From NCBI GenBank assembly GCA_016718655.1, contig JADKCV010000016.1, positions 36,278 through 100,277 on the forward strand: 64,000 nt of DNA, read 5' to 3'. Source of the DNA: Flavobacteriales bacterium. Lineage in GTDB: Bacteria > Bacteroidota > Bacteroidia > Flavobacteriales_F > PHOS-HE28. The position numbers and the translations under genes were made by a program. Positions 17,104 to 25,523 of this stretch are shown piece after piece (the stretch's first letter is position 1; the number at the start of each line of letters is the position of its first letter). The notes beneath the pieces were generated by a model. It saw nothing but the letters and a program-made list of their open reading frames with translations, was not told the origin of the DNA and did no database searches.

Positions 17104-18612
17104 TTACACCTTCGGTCGTGCGATCAGGATGGCCTCATTCCGATTCACAGGGTTCAGCCAGTGGACCGTGCGGTCCAGAACACCCGGCTCTGCCACACCG
17201 ATCACCTCCAAGGGCCCCATGGCGACCGTCACGCGTGCCATGCGGTCGACAAGGTCCTCCGTTCCGAAGAAGAGCACCACATTCGGGCGTATGGCCGATG
17301 GATAGCGTGCCAATTCCGCAGCAAGGTCCCCATCACGGGAGGTCCAGGGTACCACCGTGGTGGTCCAAAGACCGCCATAGAAGAGCGGAGGCATGGGCGC
17401 TTCGCCTTCGGCACTGTCCTCCATCACCAATCCTCGCACATCCTCCACATCACGCAGGGCGTATAGCGCCTCCACACGGCTGCGCTTGCTGTAACTGAAG
17501 CAGAGCACTGGCAACACCAAAAGGTTCAGCGTCCACACGAACGTCGAAATGCCTCGCCAAAGGCCGGTCCGCTGCTGCCACCAGGCACTGCTCCGACGCC
17601 AGGTCTCCCAACCGACATGGCCGAGAACGAAGAACAAGGGGACGATGGGCAAGAGGAAGCGCTCCTGTTTATTGGGGAAGTAGGAATGGATGGCCAGGAA
17701 GAGCACGGTGGGCAGCCACACCAGGAACGGATCCGTCCGGCGGAAGAAGCCGAATACCACACCCAGGCTCAGGAATGGGATGTAGATACCGAGCAACAGC
17801 AACAGGTAGTTGTACCACGGCAACACACCGTATGTGGTGGTGTTGTCCAGGTTGTATAGAACGTATTCGGAGAGCTCCGCGAACGGGCGTCCCCACAGGA
17901 ACAGGTCGATGCCTCCTTGGAACACGGCGAGCGGCAGGAGCACCCCGCCACCATAAGCCAACGCTCCGGCCGGTCTGCGTTGCAACAGAAGCGCGAGCCC
18001 GGGTCCAATGGCGAAGAACAGGGTCTGGAACCGGATGTTCATCGCAAGGCCGATCCAAAGTCCGGCGAGGAACAGTTCACGGAGCGATGGGGAAGTGGAC
18101 CGGACCAAGCGCCAGGAACCGAGCATCAGGAAGGGTATGCAGGCGACCTCCACCAGGTTACGCACGGCCAGGAACGGCATGAAGTAGAAGAGGGCCAGGA
18201 AGAGTCCGGTGTTCCAAGCGATGGTCCGGTCGCACAGACGAAGCGCGATGCGATATCCCACACGGACCACGATCAGGCTCCATAGCGCATGCAACACGCG
18301 GACGACCACCATCAGCGCTTTCGGGTCGGTCATGCCCAATGCCTTGAGTCCGGAGAATAGCAAATAGTGAAGCCCGACATAGACGAAGCTGTGCCCGCTG
18401 GGCCGAGGGTCCTCACCCTGGTTCCACGGCAGCCAGTTGTTGTAGTCATGTCCATCCACCCAGCTGCCGGCCGCCTCGATGATCAGGAAATGGTCATCAT
18501 GGGCGAAGTAGCCACCGCTGAAGAATGCCGCCACCATGCGCGGTAGTAGGGCCAGCGCGGTCAGCACCGCCAGGGGATGTTCCTGAACATAGCGGCGTAG
18601 TGTGGCTGACAT
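17104..18612 (-). CDS. GT-C fold glycosyltransferase (GT22/mannosyltransferase-like)
   Basis: A 502-residue protein with about ten to twelve hydrophobic segments. The first extracytoplasmic loop carries an acidic motif, YFAHDDHF (about residues 39-46), in the place where GT-C glycosyltransferases (such as GT22 alpha-mannosyltransferases) hold their catalytic Asp/Glu. Such enzymes transfer sugars from polyprenyl-phosphate donors on the outer side of the inner membrane. A soluble C-terminal tail (about 420-502) follows the last membrane segment. The ATG at 18612 starts a short cytoplasmic tail before the first segment. Acceptor and donor are unknown; no glycan cluster surrounds it. Confidence 0.8.
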   Translation of the reverse strand: MSATLRRYVQEHPLAVLTALALLPRMVAAFFSGGYFAHDDHFLIIEAAGSWVDGHDYNNWLPWNQGEDPRPSGHSFVYVGLHYLLFSGLKALGMTDPKALMVVVRVLHALWSLIVVRVGYRIALRLCDRTIAWNTGLFLALFYFMPFLAVRNLVEVACIPFLMLGSWRLVRSTSPSLRELFLAGLWIGLAMNIRFQTLFFAIGPGLALLLQRRPAGALAYGGGVLLPLAVFQGGIDLFLWGRPFAELSEYVLYNLDNTTTYGVLPWYNYLLLLLGIYIPFLSLGVVFGFFRRTDPFLVWLPTVLFLAIHSYFPNKQERFLLPIVPLFFVLGHVGWETWRRSSAWWQQRTGLWRGISTFVWTLNLLVLPVLCFSYSKRSRVEALYALRDVEDVRGLVMEDSAEGEAPMPPLFYGGLWTTTVVPWTSRDGDLAAELARYPSAIRPNVVLFFGTEDLVDRMARVTVAMGPLEVIGVAEPGVLDRTVHWLNPVNRNEAILIARPKV

Positions 18613-18727
18613 GGGTGCGAAACTACGTGCACCGGAGCCGCCTGGGCGAAGTCGATGGTGCGATACCAAAGCCGGTTTCATGGTTAGGCAACATTCCTGC
18701 ATTTACTTTGGGCCACAACCGACCCCC

Positions 18728-19600
18728 ATGAACATCGTCGTCCTTTCGCGGGACACCAAGCTCTACTCCACCAAACGCCTGGTGGAAGCGATCGAAGCAC
18801 GTGGTCATCACGCACGGGTTGTGAACCATGTGAAGTGCGACATCCTGATCGAGCGCAAGAACCCGCAGGTGATCTACGGTGGGCAACCCTTGCTGGACGT
18901 GGATGCCATCATTCCGCGTATCGGTGCAAGTGTCACCTTCTACGGTACGGCCGTGGTACGCCAGTTCGAGATGATGAAGGTCTTCACCACCACCGAGAGC
19001 CAAGCGCTCGTTCGCAGTCGCGACAAGTTGCGCAGCATGCAGATCCTTACACGGAGCGGCGTGGGCATCCCGAAGACGGTGTTCACCAACTACAGCAAGG
19101 ATGTGAGCAGCATCGTGGACAGTGTGGGTGGAGCACCTTGCATCATCAAGTTGCTCGAAGGCACTCAGGGGCTGGGTGTGGTACTGGCGGATACGAAGAA
19201 GGCGGCCGTTGCGGTATGCGAAGCGTTCAATAGCTTGAAGGCTCGCGTCATCGTCCAGGAGTTCATTCGCGAGAGCAGGGGTATCGACATCCGTGCATTC
19301 GTGGTGGATGGCCGGGTGGTCGGGGCCATGAAACGTACGGGCAAGGAGGGGGAGTTCCGCAGCAACCTGCACCGCGGAGGCACCGCTCAGCTGATCGAAC
19401 TCACGCACGAGGAGGAGGTCACGGCCATCAAGGCGGCCAAGGCACTGGGACTGCACGTGGCCGGTGTGGATATGCTCCAGAGCGATCGCGGTCCGCTGGT
19501 CATCGAGGTGAACAGCTCACCGGGTCTGGAGGGGATCGAAGGGGCCACGGGACAGGACATCGCCGGGGAGATCGTGAAGTTCATCGAGCGGAACGTCTGA
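18728..19600 (+). CDS. rimK: RimK family alpha-L-glutamate ligase (ATP-grasp)
   Basis: A 290-residue ATP-grasp ligase of the RimK type, which adds glutamates to the C-terminus of ribosomal protein S6 in gamma-proteobacteria. Visible features: an N-terminal Rossmann-like domain opening MNIVVLSRDTKLYSTKRL, the ATP-grasp lid (PCIIKLLEGTQGLGV), the RESRGIDIRAFVVDG strand, and the metal/ATP motif VIEVNSSPGLEGIE near the C-terminus. The ATG at 18728 follows a TTTACTTTG box by about 25 bases. An alpha/beta hydrolase and a frameshifted RimB-type retropepsin lie just downstream on the opposite strand. Other RimK relatives make different peptide bonds, so the substrate is not certain. Confidence 0.9.
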   Translation: MNIVVLSRDTKLYSTKRLVEAIEARGHHARVVNHVKCDILIERKNPQVIYGGQPLLDVDAIIPRIGASVTFYGTAVVRQFEMMKVFTTTESQALVRSRDKLRSMQILTRSGVGIPKTVFTNYSKDVSSIVDSVGGAPCIIKLLEGTQGLGVVLADTKKAAVAVCEAFNSLKARVIVQEFIRESRGIDIRAFVVDGRVVGAMKRTGKEGEFRSNLHRGGTAQLIELTHEEEVTAIKAAKALGLHVAGVDMLQSDRGPLVIEVNSSPGLEGIEGATGQDIAGEIVKFIERNV

Positions 19601-19641
19601 AGCGGCTCATTCAGGATCAGGGCCAAAGGCTTGGCACGCGG

Positions 19642-20448
19642 TCATCGCTTCGCCAACCTGGCAAGGAACTGGAGGCATAGCTCATTGAAGCGTTCCGCCT
19701 GCTCGATCGTCACAACATGTCCGCATCGGGGGATGACCTCAAGCCGCACATCATTCGGGTGTTGCTGGGCGTAGCGTTGGGCCTGGTCCAGGAACAGGTG
19801 ATCCTGTGCGCCCATGACCACCAGATGTGGGATGTCGGAAGCCGCTGCGAAAAGATGCTTCAACGTGGCGTTCAGTCCTCGATACATATCCGTCCACTTC
19901 CGGAATTCCGCGGTGCTCAGGAATCGGCTCTCGCGGATGAACACGCGACGGCTGGCCTCATGATTGCGCCGAGGCATCATGATCGTGGCGCTCAATCGGT
20001 AGAACGCTGGATAGCCGATGATCTTGGCCAACATCAGGCTCGACCGGGCAAGCACTTTCAACCGCGTGCTCAGCCGAAGGATGGCGCCACCGTTCACCAG
20101 GGAGAGCACGCGGTCCGGCCGTTGTTCACGCATCGCCAATGCGATCACCGTACCCAAGGAAACGCCAATGAGGTGCACGGATGACAATCCGAGATGGTCG
20201 ACGACCTGCCAGATCCGTTCGCCGATGCCAGCGAAGGAATAGGATGGTTCGTTGTTGGGTCGTTCGGCCATCCGACCATGCCCGGGTAGGTCGACCACCA
20301 ATAGGTTATAAACTTCCCCGAGCGCAGGAACTTGACGTTTCCAGGTGACCGTACTACCACCTGCACCGTGTATCAGCACCAACCACTCCCCATCAAGACG
20401 GTTCACATGGGTCTCGTAGTGCAGTAGATCGTTCAGGGGAGAAGGCAT
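19642..20448 (-). CDS. Alpha/beta-fold hydrolase
   Basis: A 268-residue single-domain hydrolase. The oxyanion-hole motif HGAGG (about residues 27-31), nucleophile elbow GVSLGT with Ser97, acid MGAQDHLF and C-terminal histidine in RCGHVVTIEQ complete the triad. VVDLPGHGRM after strand 4 is typical of esterases and C-C hydrolases. No signal peptide, so cytoplasmic. It sits between rimK (convergent, 41 bases between stops) and the frameshifted retropepsin gene, whose direction it shares. Substrate unknown. Confidence 0.9.
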   Translation of the reverse strand: MPSPLNDLLHYETHVNRLDGEWLVLIHGAGGSTVTWKRQVPALGEVYNLLVVDLPGHGRMAERPNNEPSYSFAGIGERIWQVVDHLGLSSVHLIGVSLGTVIALAMREQRPDRVLSLVNGGAILRLSTRLKVLARSSLMLAKIIGYPAFYRLSATIMMPRRNHEASRRVFIRESRFLSTAEFRKWTDMYRGLNATLKHLFAAASDIPHLVVMGAQDHLFLDQAQRYAQQHPNDVRLEVIPRCGHVVTIEQAERFNELCLQFLARLAKR

Positions 20449-20538
20449 GTACAAAGATCCGGTATTCAGCGGGGCGGTCGGTCGATCCTATCGGATCTTA
20501 CTGTGCCTTGCCCAGAACAAAGGCTGCAGGCTCCTGGT

Positions 20539-20950
20539 TCACCCGAGCAGGTGTTTCCCGCTCACGTCCACTACGAAGCGACCCCTTAGGAACTTACGGC
20601 CGAGCAATACTTGGTATTTCATGTCGCTCCGGTCGAACAAGGTGAATTGAGCCCGAACGAGATAGGGTCCCAGTCGCACACGGGTGCTGATCAGGTAACG
20701 CCGGCTACTCTCACCGTTACTGCTCTTCACGGTCACACGCTTGAACGCCTTGAAGCTCTTGGTACGCCGTTTCCCTCCCATTTGGAAGGTCACTGTCAGG
20801 TACTTCACGCCATCCACCGTCCTCAACCTCAGGCGCTGGTAATGGAGCGCGCTGCGGTACGCACCGGTATCCACCTTCGCCTCCACGACCCACGCCAAGC
20901 CCGGGCAGCGCTATGTGCTCCAAACGACCGATGGTGGTGGGCAGGCCCAT
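20539..20950 (-). CDS. RimB-like retropepsin-fold protease (COG4067), frameshifted
   Basis: The conserved core AKVDTGAYRSALH (aspartic-protease-type DTGA) and the C-terminal strand LLGRKFLRGRFVVDVS define a small retropepsin-like protein of the RimB / 'putative ATP-dependent zinc protease' family. That frame has a TAG just upstream. The expected N-terminus (IGRLEHIALPGLGV) lies in another frame starting at an ATG at 20950. Removing one G from the GGG run read from plus-strand CCC at 20889-20891 joins the two into one 136-residue protein of normal length. In Pseudomonas, RimB trims glutamate tails added by RimK, and rimK is nearby here. The gene is either disrupted or carries a base-calling error. 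Confidence 0.75.
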
Positions 20951-21067
20951 GGCCGCAAGGTAGTAGGCTTCCCGTTGTGAAGGCGATGCCGCGTGACACC
21001 CACACCTCTTCTTCCTGCTTTGGCATCCCCCTTGCATTGTCGACCTTTACACCCCATACCGACGACC

Positions 21068-21547
21068 ATGACCAAGACCATCACCCTCCTGCTCGCAGCT
21101 GTTCTAGCCGTGGGTTGCACCATGAACGCACCTGAGGCCAAGGCCCAAGGCACTGTGAAGAGCTACGGCGCGGCCATCACTGCGGACAATGCCATCACCA
21201 CCGCTGACCTTCAGAAGTTGCTCACCACCACCGACAGCTACACGGGCACCGTGGAATGTGAGATCATCACCAGTTGTACCAAGAAAGGTTGCTGGATGAC
21301 CGTGAAGATGCCCGACGGAGGGGACATGATGGTACGCTTCCTGGACTACGGTTTCTTCGTTCCCACTCAAGGTTTGGAAGGGAAGAAGGCCGTCATGAAG
21401 GGTGTCGCTTCCAAGGAGACCGTGGATGTGGCCACCCTGCGCCATTACGCCGAGGATGCCGGGAAGAGCAAGGAGGAGATCGAGAAGATCACGGAGTCGG
21501 AGACCAACCTCATGTTCCTCGCCGAGGGCGTGCTCATCACCTACTGA
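21068..21547 (+). CDS. DUF4920 lipoprotein
   Basis: A 159-residue lipoprotein: a 16-residue hydrophobic signal ends at the lipobox LAVGC with Cys17. The mature part has the DUF4920 pattern, including VECEIITSCTKKGCWMTVK with three cysteines that could bind metal or form a disulfide, and LDYGFFVPT. DUF4920 proteins are envelope lipoproteins of Bacteroidota with no established function. The ATG at 21068 is chosen because it starts the lipoprotein signal. A clear terminator follows at 21569-21597. Confidence 0.88.
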   Translation: MTKTITLLLAAVLAVGCTMNAPEAKAQGTVKSYGAAITADNAITTADLQKLLTTTDSYTGTVECEIITSCTKKGCWMTVKMPDGGDMMVRFLDYGFFVPTQGLEGKKAVMKGVASKETVDVATLRHYAEDAGKSKEEIEKITESETNLMFLAEGVLITY

Positions 21548-21568
21548 ATCCCGTTCAACGTGAACAGG

Positions 21569-21597
21569 AAGCCCGGGGCCATGCTCCGGGCTTTCTC
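21569..21597 (+). terminator. Rho-independent terminator after the DUF4920 gene
   Basis: AAGCCCGG (21569-21576) and CCGGGCTT (21586-21593) form a perfect 8-bp stem with a 9-base loop, followed by TTCTCG; a short T-rich tail 22 bases after the stop codon. Confidence 0.7.
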
Positions 21598-21694
21598 GTT
21601 CCGCTCCTTCCACCGCGCGCTTGTGGATAGATCGGATGGATATCGTCGGAAGCCGTTCGCATGGGGCGTAGTTTCGCGGCAGAACGCACCATCC

Positions 21695-22621
21695 ATGAGC
21701 ACCATCGCATTGGCCGTACACGGCGGAGCCGGCACCATCGCCCCCGAACTGATGACGCCCGCACGGGAGAAAGCCTATCGCGCAGCATTGGACCAAGCCC
21801 TGCGTCAGGGCCATGCCGTATTGAAGGCTGGCGGTATCGCCTTGGATGCCGTGGAGGCTGCGGTGCGTGTTCTGGAGGATTCACCACACTTCAATGCCGG
21901 TAGGGGCGCCGTCTTCAATGCTGATGGACAGCATGAGATGGATGCCAGTCTGATGAGCGGCGATGACCTGCGGGCTGGTGCGGTGGCGAGCGTCCAGAAC
22001 GTCAAGAACCCCATCTCCCTGGCACGCCGGGTGATGGACCACAGCAGCCATGTGCTTCTCAGTGGTAACGGTGCGTTCGAGTTCGCCCATGAACAAAAGG
22101 TGGAACTCGAGGACGATCAGTACTTCTTCGATGAATTCCGCTACCAGCAATGGAAGGAAACGGTCGGTACCGATACGTACCAATTGGACCATAGCGACAA
22201 GGAGCGGAAGTTCGGTACCGTGGGCGCGGTGGCGCTTGATGTGCATGGCACCTTGGCAGCGGCGACCAGCACCGGAGGTATGACCAATAAGAAGTGGCAA
22301 CGGATCGGCGACAGTCCCATCATCGGCGCGGGTACCTATGCGAACAATGCCAGCTGTGCGGTAAGCTGCACCGGGCACGGCGAGAGCTTCATCCGCGCAG
22401 TGGCCGCGCATGACGTGCACGCCCTCATGCTCTACAAGGGCCTGTCACTCGCCGAAGCGGTGCGTGTGGTGGTTCACGAGAAGTTACCACCGCTGGATGG
22501 CGATGGGGGCCTGATCGCGGTCGATCGTGAAGGCAATATCGTCCTCGACTTCAACTGCAGTGGCATGTACCGCGGTCAGGTGGGGAACGACGGTGAGTTC
22601 CATACAGCGATCTTCCGCTAG
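21695..22621 (+). CDS. iaaA: Isoaspartyl peptidase / L-asparaginase (Ntn-hydrolase)
   Basis: A 308-residue plant-type asparaginase family protein. It opens IALAVHGGAGTI, has the SPHFNAGRGAVFN and EMDASLM motifs, and Thr175 in FGTVGAVALD is the residue at which these proteins self-cleave into alpha (1-174) and beta (175-308) chains and which becomes the nucleophile. The enzyme hydrolyses beta-Asp dipeptides and asparagine. With cphB and cphA 4.6 kb downstream, the natural substrate may be beta-Asp-Arg from cyanophycin. No signal peptide; cytoplasmic. A TAGTTTCG box lies 18 bases upstream of the ATG. Confidence 0.92.
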   Translation: MSTIALAVHGGAGTIAPELMTPAREKAYRAALDQALRQGHAVLKAGGIALDAVEAAVRVLEDSPHFNAGRGAVFNADGQHEMDASLMSGDDLRAGAVASVQNVKNPISLARRVMDHSSHVLLSGNGAFEFAHEQKVELEDDQYFFDEFRYQQWKETVGTDTYQLDHSDKERKFGTVGAVALDVHGTLAAATSTGGMTNKKWQRIGDSPIIGAGTYANNASCAVSCTGHGESFIRAVAAHDVHALMLYKGLSLAEAVRVVVHEKLPPLDGDGGLIAVDREGNIVLDFNCSGMYRGQVGNDGEFHTAIFR

Positions 22622-22742
22622 GAAGATCATACGCTGGCGCGTGGTCGCGCGATCAGTGGGTAGTGTTGTGCGATGTGCTTGTCCACGAACAGGACACGGG
22701 TCATACGTCAGGGATCTGCAAGTCGCATCCCACCTGAACGAT

Positions 22743-23843
22743 CTACTTCTTCACCTTCCTGGGATTGATCAATGGCAAGTGGATCTGCTGTTCATCCGGG
22801 TAGTCGATGTCCTCGCCGAGGATATAGCCATAAGGCTTCAGGGATGGAATGGAGTCGCACACGATCTTCAGCATACCGGTGATGGGGATCGCGAGCACCA
22901 TGCCCACCACGCCCCAGAGCAACCCGAATCCGATCAACGCGGCAATGCTGGCCAGCGGGTTCACGCTCACGCTGCTACCCACGATCTTGGGTGTGATGAA
23001 GTTGTTCTCCAGGAATTGGGTGAAGAGACAGACCCCCAGAGCGCCAACGGCATACATCATCGAATCCTTGGTGACCAATGCGATGATGATGGGTAGCAGG
23101 CTCCCGATGAGCACACCCACATAAGGGATCACATTCAGGAAGCCGATGGTGAAGCCGAGCAGCAGGGCGTACTTCAGATCGAGGAGCAGGAATCCCACAC
23201 TGCTGAGGGCCCCGAGTATGAGGATCACGAGCAACACACCGCGCAGGTACTTCCGGGATAGCTTGGAGACATTGAGCATGATGTCGAGCACAAGGCCTTC
23301 ACTGCTGCTGCCCAGTTGTTCGAAGAACGTGCGGAACTTGTCCTTCAGGAGCAGGAGGAGGAATACGATGATGGGAATGGGTACGATCGCCGCGAGAATG
23401 GCGCCGGTGCCGGAGAACACCTGCATCAGCAGGTTCCCGCCACTGCTCGCCAGATCCGCCAATCGGGCGTTGAACCACTTGAGCTGATCGCGTTGGCTGA
23501 TGTGCGCCAGGTCCTCGATCCACACTTGCAAGGCTTGACCCTTGGTAGCGAATGCCTGTTGTAACGCGGGAAGGTCCTCGCCGAAGCGCGTGAGTTGCCA
23601 ACCGACAAGGAAGAAGATGCCCAATACCAGGAAGAGCATGACCAAGGTGGCGGCCAATGCGCCCACCCACCGCGGAGCACCGAGCAGCTCCACCTTGCGC
23701 GCCAACGGTAGGAGCAGGAACGCCAACAGGCCGGATATCACGAAAAGCAGGATCAGGTCCTTGCCGAAATACATCACGGTCACCGTCAGCACGATGGCCA
23801 ACAGGATGTGGACATAGCGATGCAGGGAGTTGGTCCCGTTCAT
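22743..23843 (-). CDS. AI-2E family transporter (PerM-like membrane protein)
   Basis: A 366-residue polytopic membrane protein of the AI-2E/PerM family: two N-terminal hydrophobic segments, a soluble region (about 75-145), and a C-terminal cluster with the conserved GFLNVIPYVGVLIGSLLP and FLENNFITPKIVGSSVSVNP motifs. Family roles include autoinducer-2 export and sodium/proton exchange; neither can be assigned here. The ATG at 23843 overlaps the upstream gene by four bases (ATGA), showing translational coupling in an operon with the holin-like and YtxH genes. The upstream extension to 23906 lies within that gene. Confidence 0.88.
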   Translation of the reverse strand: MNGTNSLHRYVHILLAIVLTVTVMYFGKDLILLFVISGLLAFLLLPLARKVELLGAPRWVGALAATLVMLFLVLGIFFLVGWQLTRFGEDLPALQQAFATKGQALQVWIEDLAHISQRDQLKWFNARLADLASSGGNLLMQVFSGTGAILAAIVPIPIIVFLLLLLKDKFRTFFEQLGSSSEGLVLDIMLNVSKLSRKYLRGVLLVILILGALSSVGFLLLDLKYALLLGFTIGFLNVIPYVGVLIGSLLPIIIALVTKDSMMYAVGALGVCLFTQFLENNFITPKIVGSSVSVNPLASIAALIGFGLLWGVVGMVLAIPITGMLKIVCDSIPSLKPYGYILGEDIDYPDEQQIHLPLINPRKVKK

Positions 23844-24292
23844 TCCTCTTTGTGTTGGGTATGTGCTTCGCGCCGAGCGTTCATGTGGTCCTTGATGCGT
23901 TGCCACGACACGCCCAGTTCGTGCAACACGCGCCCTCCTGTGCCTTGCGGGTCCTGCGTCAGGCGTTCCAGCAAGCCGGGCAGCAAGGCGCTTGCCACGA
24001 GCACGGCCACGCGCCCAAGTGGTGTACGAGCGTTGGCGCCCAAGGCCAGGCCGAGCGCCTTGCCTGTCATGCCGCTTGTGCCACCGAAAAGGCGAGAGAC
24101 GGTCTTCAGCGGACGCCAGGCCTGGAGCATGTCGCCCACAGCATCGCCCATCAACGCGCGACGGAAGGTCGGTTCCCGCAACTGATCGAGGTGGGTCCGT
24201 AGGTCGCCCTGAACGCGATCACGCTCGACTCGCGCCCTGATCTTGGCGATGCGCACCTCCTCCAAGGATCGGTATGGTTCAATCTTCGGCAT
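23840..24292 (-). CDS. Conserved-looking protein of unknown function in YtxH/AI-2E operon
   Basis: A 150-residue protein not recognised. The N-terminal half is charged and helical (VRIAKIRARVERDRVQGDL); a moderately hydrophobic, Gly/Ala/Leu-rich stretch (about residues 75-110) could be one membrane segment or hairpin; the tail is basic. It overlaps the holin-like gene upstream by 14 bases and the AI-2E gene downstream by four, so it is part of a tightly coupled four-gene operon of envelope proteins and probably acts with them. Confidence 0.75.
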   Translation of the reverse strand: MPKIEPYRSLEEVRIAKIRARVERDRVQGDLRTHLDQLREPTFRRALMGDAVGDMLQAWRPLKTVSRLFGGTSGMTGKALGLALGANARTPLGRVAVLVASALLPGLLERLTQDPQGTGGRVLHELGVSWQRIKDHMNARREAHTQHKEE

Positions 24293-24674
24293 GGATCGCG
24301 TTGATGACGGCCAGCGTGACCTTATCGCGTAGGACGGAGCGCCAGATCAGGAAGAACACGCCTCCTACCAATAGGAAGATGCCTCCGGCCAAGAGGAATC
24401 CCAAGGCATTGTTGGCCAACAGTTGTCCCAACCACAGCGCCAGGGCAACGAACCACAACATCAGTGCGGTAACGACGATGAGCCCCACCACGGCCACGAG
24501 CATGATCATGCCCGACAGCCGACCGAACTGCTCGCTGGCCTCCAACTTGGTCAAGGCCTTTTGCGCTTCGAACCAGGCCTTGGCATCATCGCTCACCACC
24601 TGTAGGTACAGTCCCATGTCGGGGCCATCCTCGTCAGGCTTGGAGTAACGTGTGTACGGACGTTGTTCAGCCAT
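24279..24674 (-). CDS. Phage-holin-family-like small membrane protein (holin superfamily III type)
   Basis: A 131-residue protein: a charged N-terminal ~55 residues ending in an amphipathic helix (AWFEAQKALTKLEASEQFG), then two long hydrophobic segments (about 60-85 and 90-112) separated by a short turn, and a basic C-terminus. This layout matches the 'phage holin family' / Actinobacterial holin-X group, which in bacteria is usually a chromosomal envelope gene next to ytxH and not part of a prophage; no phage genes are near. The ATG at 24674 is one base after the ytxH stop. Confidence 0.78.
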   Translation of the reverse strand: MAEQRPYTRYSKPDEDGPDMGLYLQVVSDDAKAWFEAQKALTKLEASEQFGRLSGMIMLVAVVGLIVVTALMLWFVALALWLGQLLANNALGFLLAGGIFLLVGGVFFLIWRSVLRDKVTLAVINAIHAED

Positions 24675-24675
24675 A

Positions 24676-25047
24676 TCAGTTTGCGCTGTGACGCACGCGG
24701 TCCGCAGCTTCGGCGGTCTTGGAAGCGGCCTTGTCCGCCGCATCAGCCACATCGTTGGCCAAGCGGCTCTTCAGGTCCTTGCCCTCCTCGAACAGGAAGC
24801 GCACGAAGTCGGTCACTTCATCCTTGGTCATGGTGGCAGCGTCACTGGCCTTGCCCTTGGCCTTGGACCATTCACCCCGCGCTTGGTCGATGAACTCATC
24901 AAGCTCGTCCTTCAGGCCTCCGGCCTTGTTGGCGATACGTTCACGGGTCTCCTTACCGGAGCGTGGCGCGAACAACACGCCCAAGGTGGCGCCCACAGCG
25001 GCGCCAGCCAGGAAACCCAATAGTCCATTTGTTCGTTCGTTGCTCAT
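24676..25047 (-). CDS. YtxH domain-containing protein
   Basis: A 123-residue protein with the YtxH signature: one N-terminal glycine/alanine-rich membrane segment (GLLGFLAGAAVGATLGVLF) followed directly by APRSGKETRERI, then a long charged amphipathic helix or coiled coil. YtxH proteins are associated with general stress responses. It is the first gene of a four-gene operon. On its upstream side, TACCTTTC at 25099-25092 (minus strand) is a possible -7 promoter box about 45 bases from the ATG. Confidence 0.88.
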   Translation of the reverse strand: MSNERTNGLLGFLAGAAVGATLGVLFAPRSGKETRERIANKAGGLKDELDEFIDQARGEWSKAKGKASDAATMTKDEVTDFVRFLFEEGKDLKSRLANDVADAADKAASKTAEAADRVRHSAN

Positions 25048-25193
25048 GTCATGCGGTTTTCCTTCAGTACGGTGGTGTACGGAAGTTGGTAGAAAGGTAG
25101 GTCATCCGAACGCGCTTTCCGATGATCGGGGTCATTGGTTCATCTGCTTCTGGCAGATGTGGCGCCAGCAAAGGGTGCGCGTTGATCCGACCC

Positions 25194-25481
25194 TTAACGC
25201 AACCACTTCCGTTCCATCACGAACGTGCCGAACGGCAGGACCGAAGCGGCCCCGAGGCCGATGACGCGTTCCGCATCCCACTTCAGTTTGGTGAACAGGG
25301 GGATGGCGGCCACCCAATAAGCGATGAAGAGCACCCCGTGCGCCCAGCCGACATATTTCACGGCAAGGGGCATGTCAGCCAGGTACTTCAAGGGCATGGC
25401 GATGAAGAGCAGGACAAGGAAGCTCCAGCCTTCGGCGATGGCCACGCGGCGGAAACGGGTGATGATGGGGGAATCGTTCAT
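25194..25481 (-). CDS. DUF3817 domain integral membrane protein
   Basis: A 95-residue protein with three hydrophobic segments. The pattern FRRVAIAEGWSFLVLLFIAMPLKY, then KYVGWAHGVLFIAYW, is characteristic of DUF3817, a small membrane domain of unknown function also found fused to transporters. The length is usual for stand-alone members. It lies between the YtxH operon and the DUF3667 gene, all on the minus strand. Confidence 0.88.
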   Translation of the reverse strand: MNDSPIITRFRRVAIAEGWSFLVLLFIAMPLKYLADMPLAVKYVGWAHGVLFIAYWVAAIPLFTKLKWDAERVIGLGAASVLPFGTFVMERKWLR

Positions 25482-25523
25482 TTCGGTACAAAGGTCGCAC
25501 GTGATAACGACCGGCCCATGCGT

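Noticed and set aside
24279..24674. Holin-family protein as evidence of a prophage
   Set aside because: No other phage genes nearby; the YtxH/holin-like/AI-2E set looks like a chromosomal envelope operon.
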